Origin: JAMZMI01 sp049115715
Lineage (GTDB): Bacteria; Bacteroidota; Bacteroidia; Cytophagales; Cyclobacteriaceae
Direction of reading: 5' to 3'
Assembly: GCA_049115715.1 (NCBI GenBank)
Contig: JAGDZQ010000009.1
Span: 1-64,000, forward strand
Length of the DNA stretch: 64,000 nucleotides
Position numbers and translations under genes: made by a program
The notes under the pieces: generated by a model
Databases searched by the model: none
What the model saw: the letters and a program-made list of their open reading frames with translations, nothing else
Told to the model about the DNA's origin: nothing
In this document: one piece after another, positions 35,565 to 43,359 of the stretch
How the letters are laid out: each line of letters starts with the position of its first letter
Position numbering within the stretch: position 1 is the first letter of the stretch

Positions 35565-35597
35565 TTGGTAATAAAGTCTTATTAACTGTTATTTTTG
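35565..35597 (+). promoter_or_regulatory. Bacteroidota-type promoter for the gene at 35651
   Basis: TATTTTTG (35590-35597) is an exact TAnnTTTG -7 element, with a TTG at 35565-35567, 22 bp upstream as a -33 candidate. The start site would fall near 35602-35606. The remainder of the 360-bp divergent region 35291-35650 should also hold the nuoH promoter, for which I found no exact match. Confidence 0.5.
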
Positions 35598-35603
35598 GAA
35601 ATA

Positions 35604-35627
35604 TTCTCCTGTTGAGGGGCAGGAGAA
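35604..35627 (+). other. Hairpin at the predicted 5' end of the mRNA
   Basis: TTCTCCTG and CAGGAGAA form a perfect 8-bp stem around an 8-nt G-rich loop. It begins at about the predicted transcription start and ends 23 bp before the ATG. There is no T-run, so it is not a terminator; a 5' stabilising hairpin or translation control element is inferred. Confidence 0.45.
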
Positions 35628-35650
35628 AAGTAATCATTAAAACAAAGCAT

Positions 35651-36136
35651 ATGAGAAGGATTTTTTTAGCAATCGCTGCTATATCCATGTTTTACAGTAT
35701 CTCCGCTCAAGGGGATGCTCAAACTTACAAATTTGATTATGATGAGGAATCAATAGACGTTGAGAGTGTTTCAGGTACACTTGCCAATTTTGATCATTTT
35801 TTGGGAGAGAGAATCGGAAAGAAAATGTACATGCTACAAGAATCATACACTTGGAGAGATGAACCAGATCCGCTAAAACCTACTCCTACTATCATAATCG
35901 AAAAGCCTGGTATTTATAATAACATCAAAAAACTTGAGAGGTACTACAAAAAGTCAATCAAGAAAAAGCTGATTGATAAAAGTATAGCAACTGAAGAGTT
36001 TGAAAACGTACTTGATATTGCACTGCAGGTCAGGTATCAGGAAACTGAAGAATTGGAAAGTTATCTTAAAAGCTTAAAAGGCGCTGAAGAAATTGCTGCT
36101 GTATTTTCTGAGAAGGTGGAACTATCTTATTATTGA
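35651..36136 (+). CDS. Exported hypothetical protein (161 aa)
   Basis: The signal peptide MRRIFLAIAAISMFYSISAQ begins at the ATG 35651. The mature part starts acidic (YKFDYDEESIDVESV) and then becomes Lys-rich and helical, with no cysteine and no recognised domain. In-frame codons run up to 35534 but precede the promoter and a complete signal peptide, so the shorter start is used. Own promoter, 5' hairpin and terminator make it a well-defined single-gene unit. Confidence 0.68.
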   Translation: MRRIFLAIAAISMFYSISAQGDAQTYKFDYDEESIDVESVSGTLANFDHFLGERIGKKMYMLQESYTWRDEPDPLKPTPTIIIEKPGIYNNIKKLERYYKKSIKKKLIDKSIATEEFENVLDIALQVRYQETEELESYLKSLKGAEEIAAVFSEKVELSYY

Positions 36137-36154
36137 TACGAAAGCAAAATGTTG

Positions 36155-36188
36155 AAAAAAGCTATCCTACATGGATGGCTTTTTTTTT
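36155..36188 (+). terminator. Rho-independent terminator
   Basis: AAAAAAGC-t-ATCC, loop TACAT, GGAT-g-GCTTTTTT with a run of eight or more T. It starts 18 bp after the stop of the exported hypothetical gene. Confidence 0.88.
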
Positions 36189-36266
36189 GCCCTTTCAATT
36201 AATCAGAAAAAACAACAATAATGATCTTCTTAGATGAGGTTGATCTAAAGAAAAATAAAATAATTT

Positions 36267-36285
36267 ATTATCGTTTTTCAATAAT
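36267..36285. promoter_or_regulatory. Operator-like inverted repeat, copy 1
   Basis: ATTATCG-TTTTT-CAATAAT is an inverted repeat with 7-bp arms and one mismatch. It is the upstream member of a tandem pair spaced 35 bp, ahead of the DUF2975/HTH genes. Confidence 0.55.
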
Positions 36286-36301
36286 AAATGAAAATTTAAC
36301 T

Positions 36302-36320
36302 ATTATTGTTTTTCAATAAT
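36302..36320. promoter_or_regulatory. Operator-like inverted repeat, copy 2
   Basis: ATTATTG-TTTTT-CAATAAT has perfect 7-bp arms and is identical to copy 1 at 18 of 19 bases. It ends 16 bp before the DUF2975 start codon, where a bound regulator would block expression. Confidence 0.6.
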
Positions 36321-36336
36321 TAAAAATTGAATAACG

Positions 36337-36975
36337 ATGAAAAAAATTCAACTACTTACCGTTTGGAAATGGGTAATTATCCTATTTCAGTTCATTTCAA
36401 TTATTATTCCTTTTCTCTTCCTATACGCTAGCTTTCAGAAAAAAGACAATGGCTCTGACTTGGTCACAGTATCATTGGACGTTGACTTCATGCCAGAGGA
36501 AAGGGACATCATAGTAAGCTCCGATGAAGTATATATTTCGTTTCCAAAGGATGACAATGTCAAACCTAAAGTTGTGATAGAAAAGACCAAATTATATTTA
36601 GAAAATGCAGTTGGCCACATGAGGATTCCTTCTTTTATTATCCTCTCGTTGGTTATGGCGGTACTCATCTTTGGCTTGGAACAATTAAAAATAATGATTC
36701 GAACGGTTGAGGCAGGTAATCCACTTATCCGTAGCAATGTATGGAGGATTTATATTTTAGCCAGTTTACTATTCTTATTTCCGCTAGCTTCAAAGCTATC
36801 AGGGTACCTAAGTCGCAAGTGGGTCATGAATAATTTCGAGTTTTCGGGAGTACGCTTGCTCAGCAGCGAGGTGAATATGGTTCCCTGGTTTTTATCAGGG
36901 ATTCTTCTTATTACTCTTGGAAAGATCATTGAGAAAGGAATCGAAATAAAGAATGAACAAGATTTAACCATTTGA
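36337..36975 (+). CDS. DUF2975 family membrane protein
   Basis: A 212-aa membrane protein with four helices (about 10-31, 98-116, 137-157, 182-200) and an extracytoplasmic loop of about 65 residues after the first. The IRTVEAGNPLIRSNVWRI segment between helices 2 and 3 is the DUF2975 hallmark (usually ...G.PF...N...l...). Members are normally encoded next to a very small Cro/CI-type HTH protein, as here. Function of the pair is unknown. Two tandem inverted repeats lie immediately upstream. Confidence 0.85.
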   Translation: MKKIQLLTVWKWVIILFQFISIIIPFLFLYASFQKKDNGSDLVTVSLDVDFMPEERDIIVSSDEVYISFPKDDNVKPKVVIEKTKLYLENAVGHMRIPSFIILSLVMAVLIFGLEQLKIMIRTVEAGNPLIRSNVWRIYILASLLFLFPLASKLSGYLSRKWVMNNFEFSGVRLLSSEVNMVPWFLSGILLITLGKIIEKGIEIKNEQDLTI

Positions 36976-36977
36976 GC

Positions 36978-37187
36978 ATGCCAATCATTGTAAATCTGGA
37001 TGTCATGATGGCAAAAAGAAAAATACGATCTAAAGTCCTTGCCGAGCAATTAGGGATCACTGAGGCTAACCTATCTATTCTAAAAACCGGGAAAGCTAAA
37101 GCTGTGAGATTCTCTACACTTGAGTCTATCTGTGAAATCCTTGACTGTCAGCCCGGTGATATACTTGAATATGAAAGTGGCAAATAA
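36978..37187 (+). CDS. Small Cro/CI-type helix-turn-helix regulator
   Basis: A 69-aa single-domain DNA-binding protein of the XRE/HTH_26 type. The helix-turn-helix is KVLAEQLGITEANLSILKTGK and the C-terminus CEILDCQPGDILEYES is typical of YozG-like proteins paired with DUF2975. The ATG is 2 bp after the DUF2975 stop; a TTG at 36972 would overlap that stop and add two residues. It is the obvious candidate to bind the two repeats upstream of the operon. Confidence 0.88.
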   Translation: MPIIVNLDVMMAKRKIRSKVLAEQLGITEANLSILKTGKAKAVRFSTLESICEILDCQPGDILEYESGK

Positions 37188-37198
37188 AGAGCCAGTCA

Positions 37199-37236
37199 CT
37201 TAAAACAAAAGAAGCCCGGTAGAAACGACCGGGCTT
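37199..37236 (-). terminator. Rho-independent terminator of the cystathionine beta-synthase gene
   Basis: AAGCCCGGT and ACCGGGCTT form a perfect 9-bp GC-rich stem around a 7-nt loop (37212-37236). On the minus strand it is followed by CTTTTGTTTTA. On the plus strand the 3' side is not T-rich, so it mainly ends the leftward transcript, possibly helping the HTH gene as well. Confidence 0.8.
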
Positions 37237-37281
37237 GCAAGTAAAGAGTTAGAACTTAAGCTAATAATGAGATAAAGTTAA

Positions 37282-38655
37282 TCAATTTGCTATTGCTATC
37301 AAAAGATCACTTTGAGTAATAATATGAACTTCATTTTTTTCATCCCTTACTAATAGTGCCCGGCTATCTTTGTTTATAAGTGACGACAATACATCAATTG
37401 TATTATCTAGCCCAACAAAAGTGAAGGGATCATCCATGATCTCCCCAACAGCCTTATCTTTTACTTCAGGGTTTTCAAGAATGCTTTTCAGCACTTTAGT
37501 ATCATTTAGGCTACCTACAAATTCATTATTGTCTACCACTGGTACCTGATCTATCCCGTGCTGATTCATTGACTGAATGGCATCACTAACGGAGGTTTTA
37601 ATATCGATCGTTTGAAGTGAGCCTTTCCCATTTCTGTGCTGAATGATGTCTTTGGCCGACCCGAACTTTTGAGTCTCCTGAAACCCATGATCTTTCATCC
37701 AATTGTCGTTATATATCTTCCCCAGATAGCGAGTACCATGATCTGGTAGAATGATCACCATCACATCATCTTCTTTAAGATTATCGCGTGCGTACTCAAG
37801 CGCACCAAATACTGCTGACCCACAAGACCATCCTACAAAAAGCCCCTCTTCACGAGACAGCTTTCGAGTCATAATTGCGCCATCCTTATCGGTAACTTTT
37901 ACGATATGATCCACCTGATCAAAATCAACATTCTTAGGAAGTATATCTTCGCCAATCCCCTCTGTCAAATATGGAAATACTTCCTTCTGATCAAATTCGC
38001 CTGTTTCTTTATATTTCTTAAAAACAGACCCATAGGTATCAATACCTACAGTCACTACATCAGCATTCTGTTCTTTCAAATACTTTGAAGTTCCGCTAAT
38101 GGTACCCCCAGTACCCATACCCGCTGCATAGTGAGTTATTTTCCCTTCCGTATCCTTCCAAATTTCCGGCCCTGTGGTTTCATAGTGCGCGGCTGTATTT
38201 GATACATTATCGTATTGATTTGGGTAGAAAGAATTAGGAATATCTCTATTCAGTTTTTGTGCAACTGAGTAGTACGAGCGAGGATCAGATGGTGGCACAT
38301 TGGTAGGGCACACAATCACCTCTGCTCCCACTGCTCTCAATATATCGATCTTCTCCTGAGATTGCTTATCAGCCAGAGTGAAGATGCATTTATATCCTTT
38401 TGCTATTGCAACAAGTGCCAGGCCCATTCCTGTGTTTCCTGATGTCCCTTCTATGATTGTCCCTCCGGGCTTTAAAACTCCTTCTTTCTCTGCATCTTCT
38501 ATCATCTTGAGCGCTATTCTATCCTTAATCGAATTCCCAGGATTGAAGTATTCAACCTTGGCTAGAATGGTTCCTTTTATTCCCGATGTTACAGAATTGA
38601 GCTTTACAAGGGGTGTATTTCCTATAGTATCAATAAGAGAATTATAATAATGCAT
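37282..38655 (-). CDS. Cystathionine beta-synthase
   Basis: A 457-aa PLP enzyme plus regulatory CBS pair. The PLP lysine is in NPGNSIKDRIAL, the substrate loop is EGTSGNTGMGLA, and the phosphate-binding Gly loop is GMGTGGTISGT. Residues about 335-455 are two CBS motifs (IDIKTSVSDAIQSMNQHGIDQVPVVD; DPFTFVGLDNTIDVLSSLI), as in eukaryotic-type CBS but with no N-terminal heme domain. It would condense serine and homocysteine to cystathionine. Cysteine synthase activity is an alternative, but CBS motifs favour this call. Own terminator. Confidence 0.88.
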   Translation of the reverse strand: MHYYNSLIDTIGNTPLVKLNSVTSGIKGTILAKVEYFNPGNSIKDRIALKMIEDAEKEGVLKPGGTIIEGTSGNTGMGLALVAIAKGYKCIFTLADKQSQEKIDILRAVGAEVIVCPTNVPPSDPRSYYSVAQKLNRDIPNSFYPNQYDNVSNTAAHYETTGPEIWKDTEGKITHYAAGMGTGGTISGTSKYLKEQNADVVTVGIDTYGSVFKKYKETGEFDQKEVFPYLTEGIGEDILPKNVDFDQVDHIVKVTDKDGAIMTRKLSREEGLFVGWSCGSAVFGALEYARDNLKEDDVMVIILPDHGTRYLGKIYNDNWMKDHGFQETQKFGSAKDIIQHRNGKGSLQTIDIKTSVSDAIQSMNQHGIDQVPVVDNNEFVGSLNDTKVLKSILENPEVKDKAVGEIMDDPFTFVGLDNTIDVLSSLINKDSRALLVRDEKNEVHIITQSDLLIAIAN

Positions 38656-38951
38656 TCGAAAGTATTTAATTACAGAATAAAGGTATCATAAATCATGACT
38701 ACTGAACTCTAATGAGATTAGGAAAAAAACGTTCGCTTCTTTATCAGGTCAAATGATAACCCTTCCAATTCTTTCTGCCTACACTTCAAAAATCAATTTG
38801 TCTCCAATTTTTAGATCGAAGCAAATACCAACTTAAAAATTATGAAACGATTGTTTTGAAAGACAAAAGCTGGTACAACTGTGATCGGCATTTGAAGTGC
38901 AGTCCTAAGAAAAGACAAACCAGAGTTCCAGATAAAATAACAGATCACATA

Positions 38952-39935
38952 TCACCAGTTCTGATGTACATATGTCCTTACATGTTTATCATAAATTTCC
39001 CTTACAGAATCCATTTGATCTTCCCTTAAATCAGGCATTTCGGCAGAAGTTATATTTGATCTAACCTGAGATGGTCTACTTGCTCCTGGAATAACAGTGC
39101 TTACCTCGCTAAACATCAATATCCACTTCAAAGCATAAGTATAAAGCTCATCCGTTTCGAAAAGTGACTTCAACTCGTTCACCGCTTTAAAACCTGCCTC
39201 AAGAGGAACACCTGAAAAAGTTTCTCCTTTATCAAATATTTCTCCATTGCGATTGAAGTTTCGATGATCTTCCTTATGAAAAACTCGATCCGGATCCATT
39301 TTCCCCGAAAGCAATCCACTAGCCAGAGGAACTCGCACGATAACCCCCACATCTCTGGACCTCAGCACTTTGAAACACTCATCCAAAGGCTTCTGCCTAA
39401 ACATATTAAATATGATTTGGACTGATTCAATTACATCATATGATACAGCTTGAATAGCCTCCTCCACTTTTTCAACGCTTACCCCAAAGTGTCGCACTTT
39501 GCCAGATACCTTGATTTCTTCAAGTTTCTTAAATATCTCTTCTCGATAATACGTCTCAGTTGGAGGGCAATGAAGTTGTACAAGATCAAGGTATTCCAAC
39601 CCTGTATTGATCAAAGCCTCATCCACATATTTTTCTAGTATCTCAGGAGTATAGCCTGCATCCACATGAGGACTTATTCTTCGACCCATTTTTGTTGCTA
39701 TGTAAAGTTGATCCCTATTTACTCCTACATACTTACTCACCATACGCTCACTCTGCTGAGCGTCATAAACATCCGCGGTATCAAGAAAATTAACTCCTAC
39801 TTCAAGTGCTTGTTCGATAATCTGAGATGCTGCAGATTCATCAAATTCTTGTCCCCATCCGCCTCCTACTTGCCAGGTTCCAAGTGAAACTTCAGAGACC
39901 TTCAACTCTGTTTTTCCTAATCTTCTATATCGCAT
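38952..39935 (-). CDS. Aldo/keto reductase
   Basis: A 327-aa NADPH-dependent reductase with a TIM-barrel. It starts MRYRRLGKTELKVSEVSLGTW. The catalytic tetrad is visible as Asp in FLDTADVYD, Tyr in the same loop, Lys in IATKMG and His in DLVQLHCPP. NADP-binding features near the C-terminus are VIPGASRPSQVRSNI. The ATG at 39935 is preferred over the frame opening at 39980, which adds 15 residues not seen in the family. Substrate unknown. The 296 bp between it and the cystathionine beta-synthase gene show nothing assignable. Confidence 0.9.
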   Translation of the reverse strand: MRYRRLGKTELKVSEVSLGTWQVGGGWGQEFDESAASQIIEQALEVGVNFLDTADVYDAQQSERMVSKYVGVNRDQLYIATKMGRRISPHVDAGYTPEILEKYVDEALINTGLEYLDLVQLHCPPTETYYREEIFKKLEEIKVSGKVRHFGVSVEKVEEAIQAVSYDVIESVQIIFNMFRQKPLDECFKVLRSRDVGVIVRVPLASGLLSGKMDPDRVFHKEDHRNFNRNGEIFDKGETFSGVPLEAGFKAVNELKSLFETDELYTYALKWILMFSEVSTVIPGASRPSQVRSNITSAEMPDLREDQMDSVREIYDKHVRTYVHQNW

Positions 39936-40019
39936 AGTCAAGTAATTTTTCGATTTGTTAAAAATAAGTTCACCTGACATTCTACAAGAAATGCTTACTT
40001 TGAACTCTCAACGAAAGTA

Positions 40020-40565
40020 ATGGAAAATAAAACTTTAGCCGTTTTCTGCGGTTCCAAAAAAGGAAACAATCCTACTTATACCTCTGCAGCTATAGAACTT
40101 GCGAGGGAAATGGTAAATCGAAACATCAACCTCGTTTATGGAGGCGGAAAGGTCGGTTTGATGGGAGAAATAGCAAATGAAATAATGAAACTTGGGGGTC
40201 AGGTCTTTGGTGTCATTCCAGAGAAACTCATGCAAATGGAGGTGGGGCATTCTGAAATTACAGATCTCAAAGTTGTAAAAACCATGCATGAAAGAAAGGC
40301 GCTTATGGCCGAAATGTCGGATGCATTCCTCGCCATCCCAGGTGGAATTGGCACGCTAGAAGAAATCATCGAAGTTTTTACCTGGCAGCAGATTGGCTAT
40401 CATGAAAAACCTTGCGCTTTTTTAAATACAGCTAACTATTACCAAAACCTTTTTTCATTTATTGACGGAATGGTAGATAATCAGTTTCTTGAACCTGAGC
40501 AGAGAGACAAACTCATTATCGAAGACTCTCCTGAAAAAATATTGTCCAGAATATTCGCTTCTTAA
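40020..40565 (+). CDS. LOG family protein (TIGR00730-type nucleotide phosphoribohydrolase)
   Basis: A 181-aa Rossmann-fold protein. The signature PGGIGTLEEIIEVFTWQQIG is complete, and GGGKVGLMGEIANEIM forms the nucleotide loop. Family members release free adenine-type bases from nucleoside 5'-monophosphates (cytokinin activation in plants); in bacteria the physiological substrate is often unclear. Monocistronic and divergent from the aldo/keto reductase. Confidence 0.92.
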   Translation: MENKTLAVFCGSKKGNNPTYTSAAIELAREMVNRNINLVYGGGKVGLMGEIANEIMKLGGQVFGVIPEKLMQMEVGHSEITDLKVVKTMHERKALMAEMSDAFLAIPGGIGTLEEIIEVFTWQQIGYHEKPCAFLNTANYYQNLFSFIDGMVDNQFLEPEQRDKLIIEDSPEKILSRIFAS

Positions 40566-40701
40566 AGCTGGTAATAAATTTGATATAGATTGTTAAATCG
40601 TTATATTCAATAATATTAAATAGTTCACCTTGTCTTAATCTTTATTTAATCTTTGACTAATTTGCTTTTCAAATCAATAAGAGAAAAGGAATTTGTCAAC
40701 G

Positions 40702-40818
40702 GTGAAAAAGCACAAGTACAGCTGGAATAACTTCTTCATTGGTCTCGAGGTAATTATTTTCCTTTTATTCCTTTTATTCATCGTCCTTAACAGCATTTTC
40801 CATTTTATAGGTTATTGA
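40702..40818 (+). CDS. Small membrane protein candidate with GTG start (38 aa)
   Basis: GTG AAA AAG opens a 38-codon frame ending in TGA. A basic N-terminus (KKHKYSWNN) is followed by one strongly hydrophobic helix, about residues 12-35. AAAAGGA lies 11 bp before the start as a ribosome-binding candidate. It sits 64 bp before the hybrid kinase and could be translated from the same transcript. A TTG at 40693 is an alternative start. No family recognised. Confidence 0.42.
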   Translation: MKKHKYSWNNFFIGLEVIIFLLFLLFIVLNSIFHFIGY

Positions 40819-40882
40819 AATCCCAATATGTACCTATATTGAACGAAGATTTTTAGAACCCGCCAGGTAAAAAATTGATTAG

Positions 40883-43207
40883 GTGTTGCAAAAGTTATCT
40901 CTGTTCATTCTACTAATTTTATTTTTATTCAAGGGGTATACTCAATCTATTACTTCCGCAACTATAACCATCGACAATAGTGTCAATGAAGTAAAACTCG
41001 ATGGAGAATGGGAGTACTATGAGAATCAGATTATTGTTTCTGGTAATTTTGATAACTACACTCCTCAATTCTTAAACTTTCCAGAAACATGGGAAAAGGC
41101 AGAAGCCTTTGCGACTTATAGATTGCAAATTGTTCTTAATCCTGAAAAAAAATGGGCAATCAATACACCTCCACTCTTCGGTGCATATGAATGCTATCTA
41201 AATGGTGAATTAATTTCTTATAATGGAACAGTAGGAACAACAAAGGAGACAAATTTTCCCGTATGGAAACAATGTACTGTGTCTTTGGAAAGATCGATAC
41301 TTAGAGACACAAACGAGCTGGTCTTACACATTGCCAATTTCCGGCATAGTCGAGGTGGCCCAGTTGAAAGCATCGTTCTTGGAGATCAGGAAGAACTCAT
41401 TCACAGAAAACAACTCATAGACAATTTTGACTCCTTTTTGGCAGGCGCTCTGATAATGGGAGGTTTGTTCTTTCTTGGACTGTTTCTATTCGGTCGCCAG
41501 CAGAAAAACATTCTTTACTTCTCATTATTCTGCATTGCGTTCTCTTATTACATAATTGGAAGTGGAAACTATGTTCTAGTTGGGCTTTTTCCTGGTTTTC
41601 CCTGGTGGCTTGCCTCCAGACTTGAATATGCCTCGATATACGTTTTCGTTATTTTCCTAATCAAGTTTTACGAGCATACTTATCCAAACGAAATACCTAA
41701 ATTTATTACCAAACCTTTTGCGTTCTTATCTCTCATATTTCTTGGTCTTGCAGTCGCTACTCCGCTATCGATTTTTAGTTTTCTTCATCCATACTATCTC
41801 TACGCCAATATTCTTCTGCTTTTTGTAGGAGTCTATACTCAAATACTTGCCGCGATAAGAAAAAGACCGGGAGTACTTTATTCACTTATAAGTTCATCGG
41901 TGCTTTTGGCTGTTCTTTTGTTGAGGGTGCTTGCTGTCTTAGGAATATATGCACCTCCTACTTTCGTCGTACCTCTAGGGTACATGTTTTTCTTTTTTCT
42001 TAATTCCCTTACGCTTTCGCAGCAATTTGCTCTCAATTGGTCCAGAGCCAAGGAGGATGCCGAAGCTTCACTCAGAGCCAAATCAGAATTCCTCTCGATT
42101 ATGTCTCATGAAATCAGAACCCCGATGAATGCCGTAATTGGGATGGCACATCACCTCTTAATGACTCAACCTAGAAAAGATCAAAAAGAAACAATAAACA
42201 ATCTCAAATTCGCTTCTGAGAACCTCCTTGGCTTAATCAATAACATATTGGATTTTAATAAAATCGAGGCTGGAAAAATTGAGTTCTCTGAAAACAGCTT
42301 CGACCTGGACGAACTCTGTGAAAATGTAGCCTCTGGCTACACACAACAATCCATACTGCGCGGAAACGAACTTAGATATGAATGCAAAAGTGAGATTCCG
42401 CTCTATATTAAAAGTGACAGAACTAAGCTTTCTCAAATCTTGTCTAACCTTATCAGCAACGCAGTTAAGTTTACTGAAGACGGTAAAATCCAACTAACTG
42501 TTGAAGCAAAGTCATATACAGACAAAGAGGTGGTCATCGCTTTCACCGTATCGGATACTGGAATAGGCATAGAGCAAAACAAGCTTAATCACATCTTTGA
42601 CAGCTTCAATCAGGCAAATGCGGACATCCACGACGTATATGGAGGAACTGGACTTGGACTATCTATCACAAAAAAACTTTTAGAAATCAGAGGAGTAGAC
42701 ATCCATGTTAAAAGCGAAGTAGGTGTCGGTTCTACATTCCATTTTGAGCAAAAATTCCCGAGAACTAAAAAAGTAAAAGCGACAAAAGCAGAAACGCAAA
42801 ATTTGGTAAATCCAGATATGTTTCTAAACGACTACCATATCATGCTGGTAGAAGATAACAGTATGAATGTGCTGGTTGCCAAAAAATACATCGCAAACTG
42901 GGGTGCCAAGTGCACACTCGCTAAAAATGGTCAGGAAGCAATTGACCTATATGATGATGACGAGATAGATGCGATCTTGATGGACATTCAGATGCCCGTA
43001 ATGGATGGATATGAAGCCACTGTTAGATTAAGGAAAATGGGTGTATCAACTCCAATCATTGCCCTTACTGCTGCTGCATCAGAAGATATCACATCCAAAG
43101 CTAATGCTGTTGGTATGGACAATTTTGTCATCAAACCGTATCATCCAGATGAGCTATTTCAAAAGCTACGAGCACTATTGAAAGACAGGCCTAAATCGAG
43201 CTATTGA
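40883..43207 (+). CDS. 7TMR-DISM hybrid sensor histidine kinase/response regulator
   Basis: A 774-aa membrane sensor. A signal peptide (1-20) is followed by a 7TMR-DISMED2-type beta-sandwich extracellular domain (about 25-170), then a seven-helix 7TMR-DISM module (about 182-385). A HisKA domain carries phospho-His409 in SIMSHEIRTPMNAVIG. The HATPase has its N box at SNLISNAVKF (about 521-530), and the G boxes are DTGIGI and GGTGLGLSI. A receiver domain has phospho-Asp701 in ILMDIQMPVMDG and the acidic pair in LVEDNS. No output domain or partner regulator is encoded nearby. The start is GTG at 40883; a TTG follows immediately. Confidence 0.93.
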   Translation: MLQKLSLFILLILFLFKGYTQSITSATITIDNSVNEVKLDGEWEYYENQIIVSGNFDNYTPQFLNFPETWEKAEAFATYRLQIVLNPEKKWAINTPPLFGAYECYLNGELISYNGTVGTTKETNFPVWKQCTVSLERSILRDTNELVLHIANFRHSRGGPVESIVLGDQEELIHRKQLIDNFDSFLAGALIMGGLFFLGLFLFGRQQKNILYFSLFCIAFSYYIIGSGNYVLVGLFPGFPWWLASRLEYASIYVFVIFLIKFYEHTYPNEIPKFITKPFAFLSLIFLGLAVATPLSIFSFLHPYYLYANILLLFVGVYTQILAAIRKRPGVLYSLISSSVLLAVLLLRVLAVLGIYAPPTFVVPLGYMFFFFLNSLTLSQQFALNWSRAKEDAEASLRAKSEFLSIMSHEIRTPMNAVIGMAHHLLMTQPRKDQKETINNLKFASENLLGLINNILDFNKIEAGKIEFSENSFDLDELCENVASGYTQQSILRGNELRYECKSEIPLYIKSDRTKLSQILSNLISNAVKFTEDGKIQLTVEAKSYTDKEVVIAFTVSDTGIGIEQNKLNHIFDSFNQANADIHDVYGGTGLGLSITKKLLEIRGVDIHVKSEVGVGSTFHFEQKFPRTKKVKATKAETQNLVNPDMFLNDYHIMLVEDNSMNVLVAKKYIANWGAKCTLAKNGQEAIDLYDDDEIDAILMDIQMPVMDGYEATVRLRKMGVSTPIIALTAAASEDITSKANAVGMDNFVIKPYHPDELFQKLRALLKDRPKSSY

Positions 43208-43229
43208 AAATTACCACATGCTCAAAAAC

Positions 43230-43250
43230 TGAAGTGAACTTCATTTTTTT
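43230..43250 (+). terminator. Short rho-independent terminator
   Basis: TGAAG-TGAA-CTTCA hairpin directly followed by seven T, 23 bp after the hybrid kinase stop. The stem is only 5-6 bp. Confidence 0.55.
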
Positions 43251-43359
43251 AAGGTAAAATTTGTTCTTAAAATTCATTCGCGTTAAAACTATCACGAGTT
43301 AACCAAATAACTTTTCGGGCATAGGATGCTAACAACAAATGCTTTTTTAGATTTGCCGG

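Noticed and set aside
35389..35688. 99-codon minus-strand frame upstream of nuoH
   Set aside because: It overlaps the promoter, the 5' hairpin and the start of the plus-strand exported protein, and has no protein-family features.
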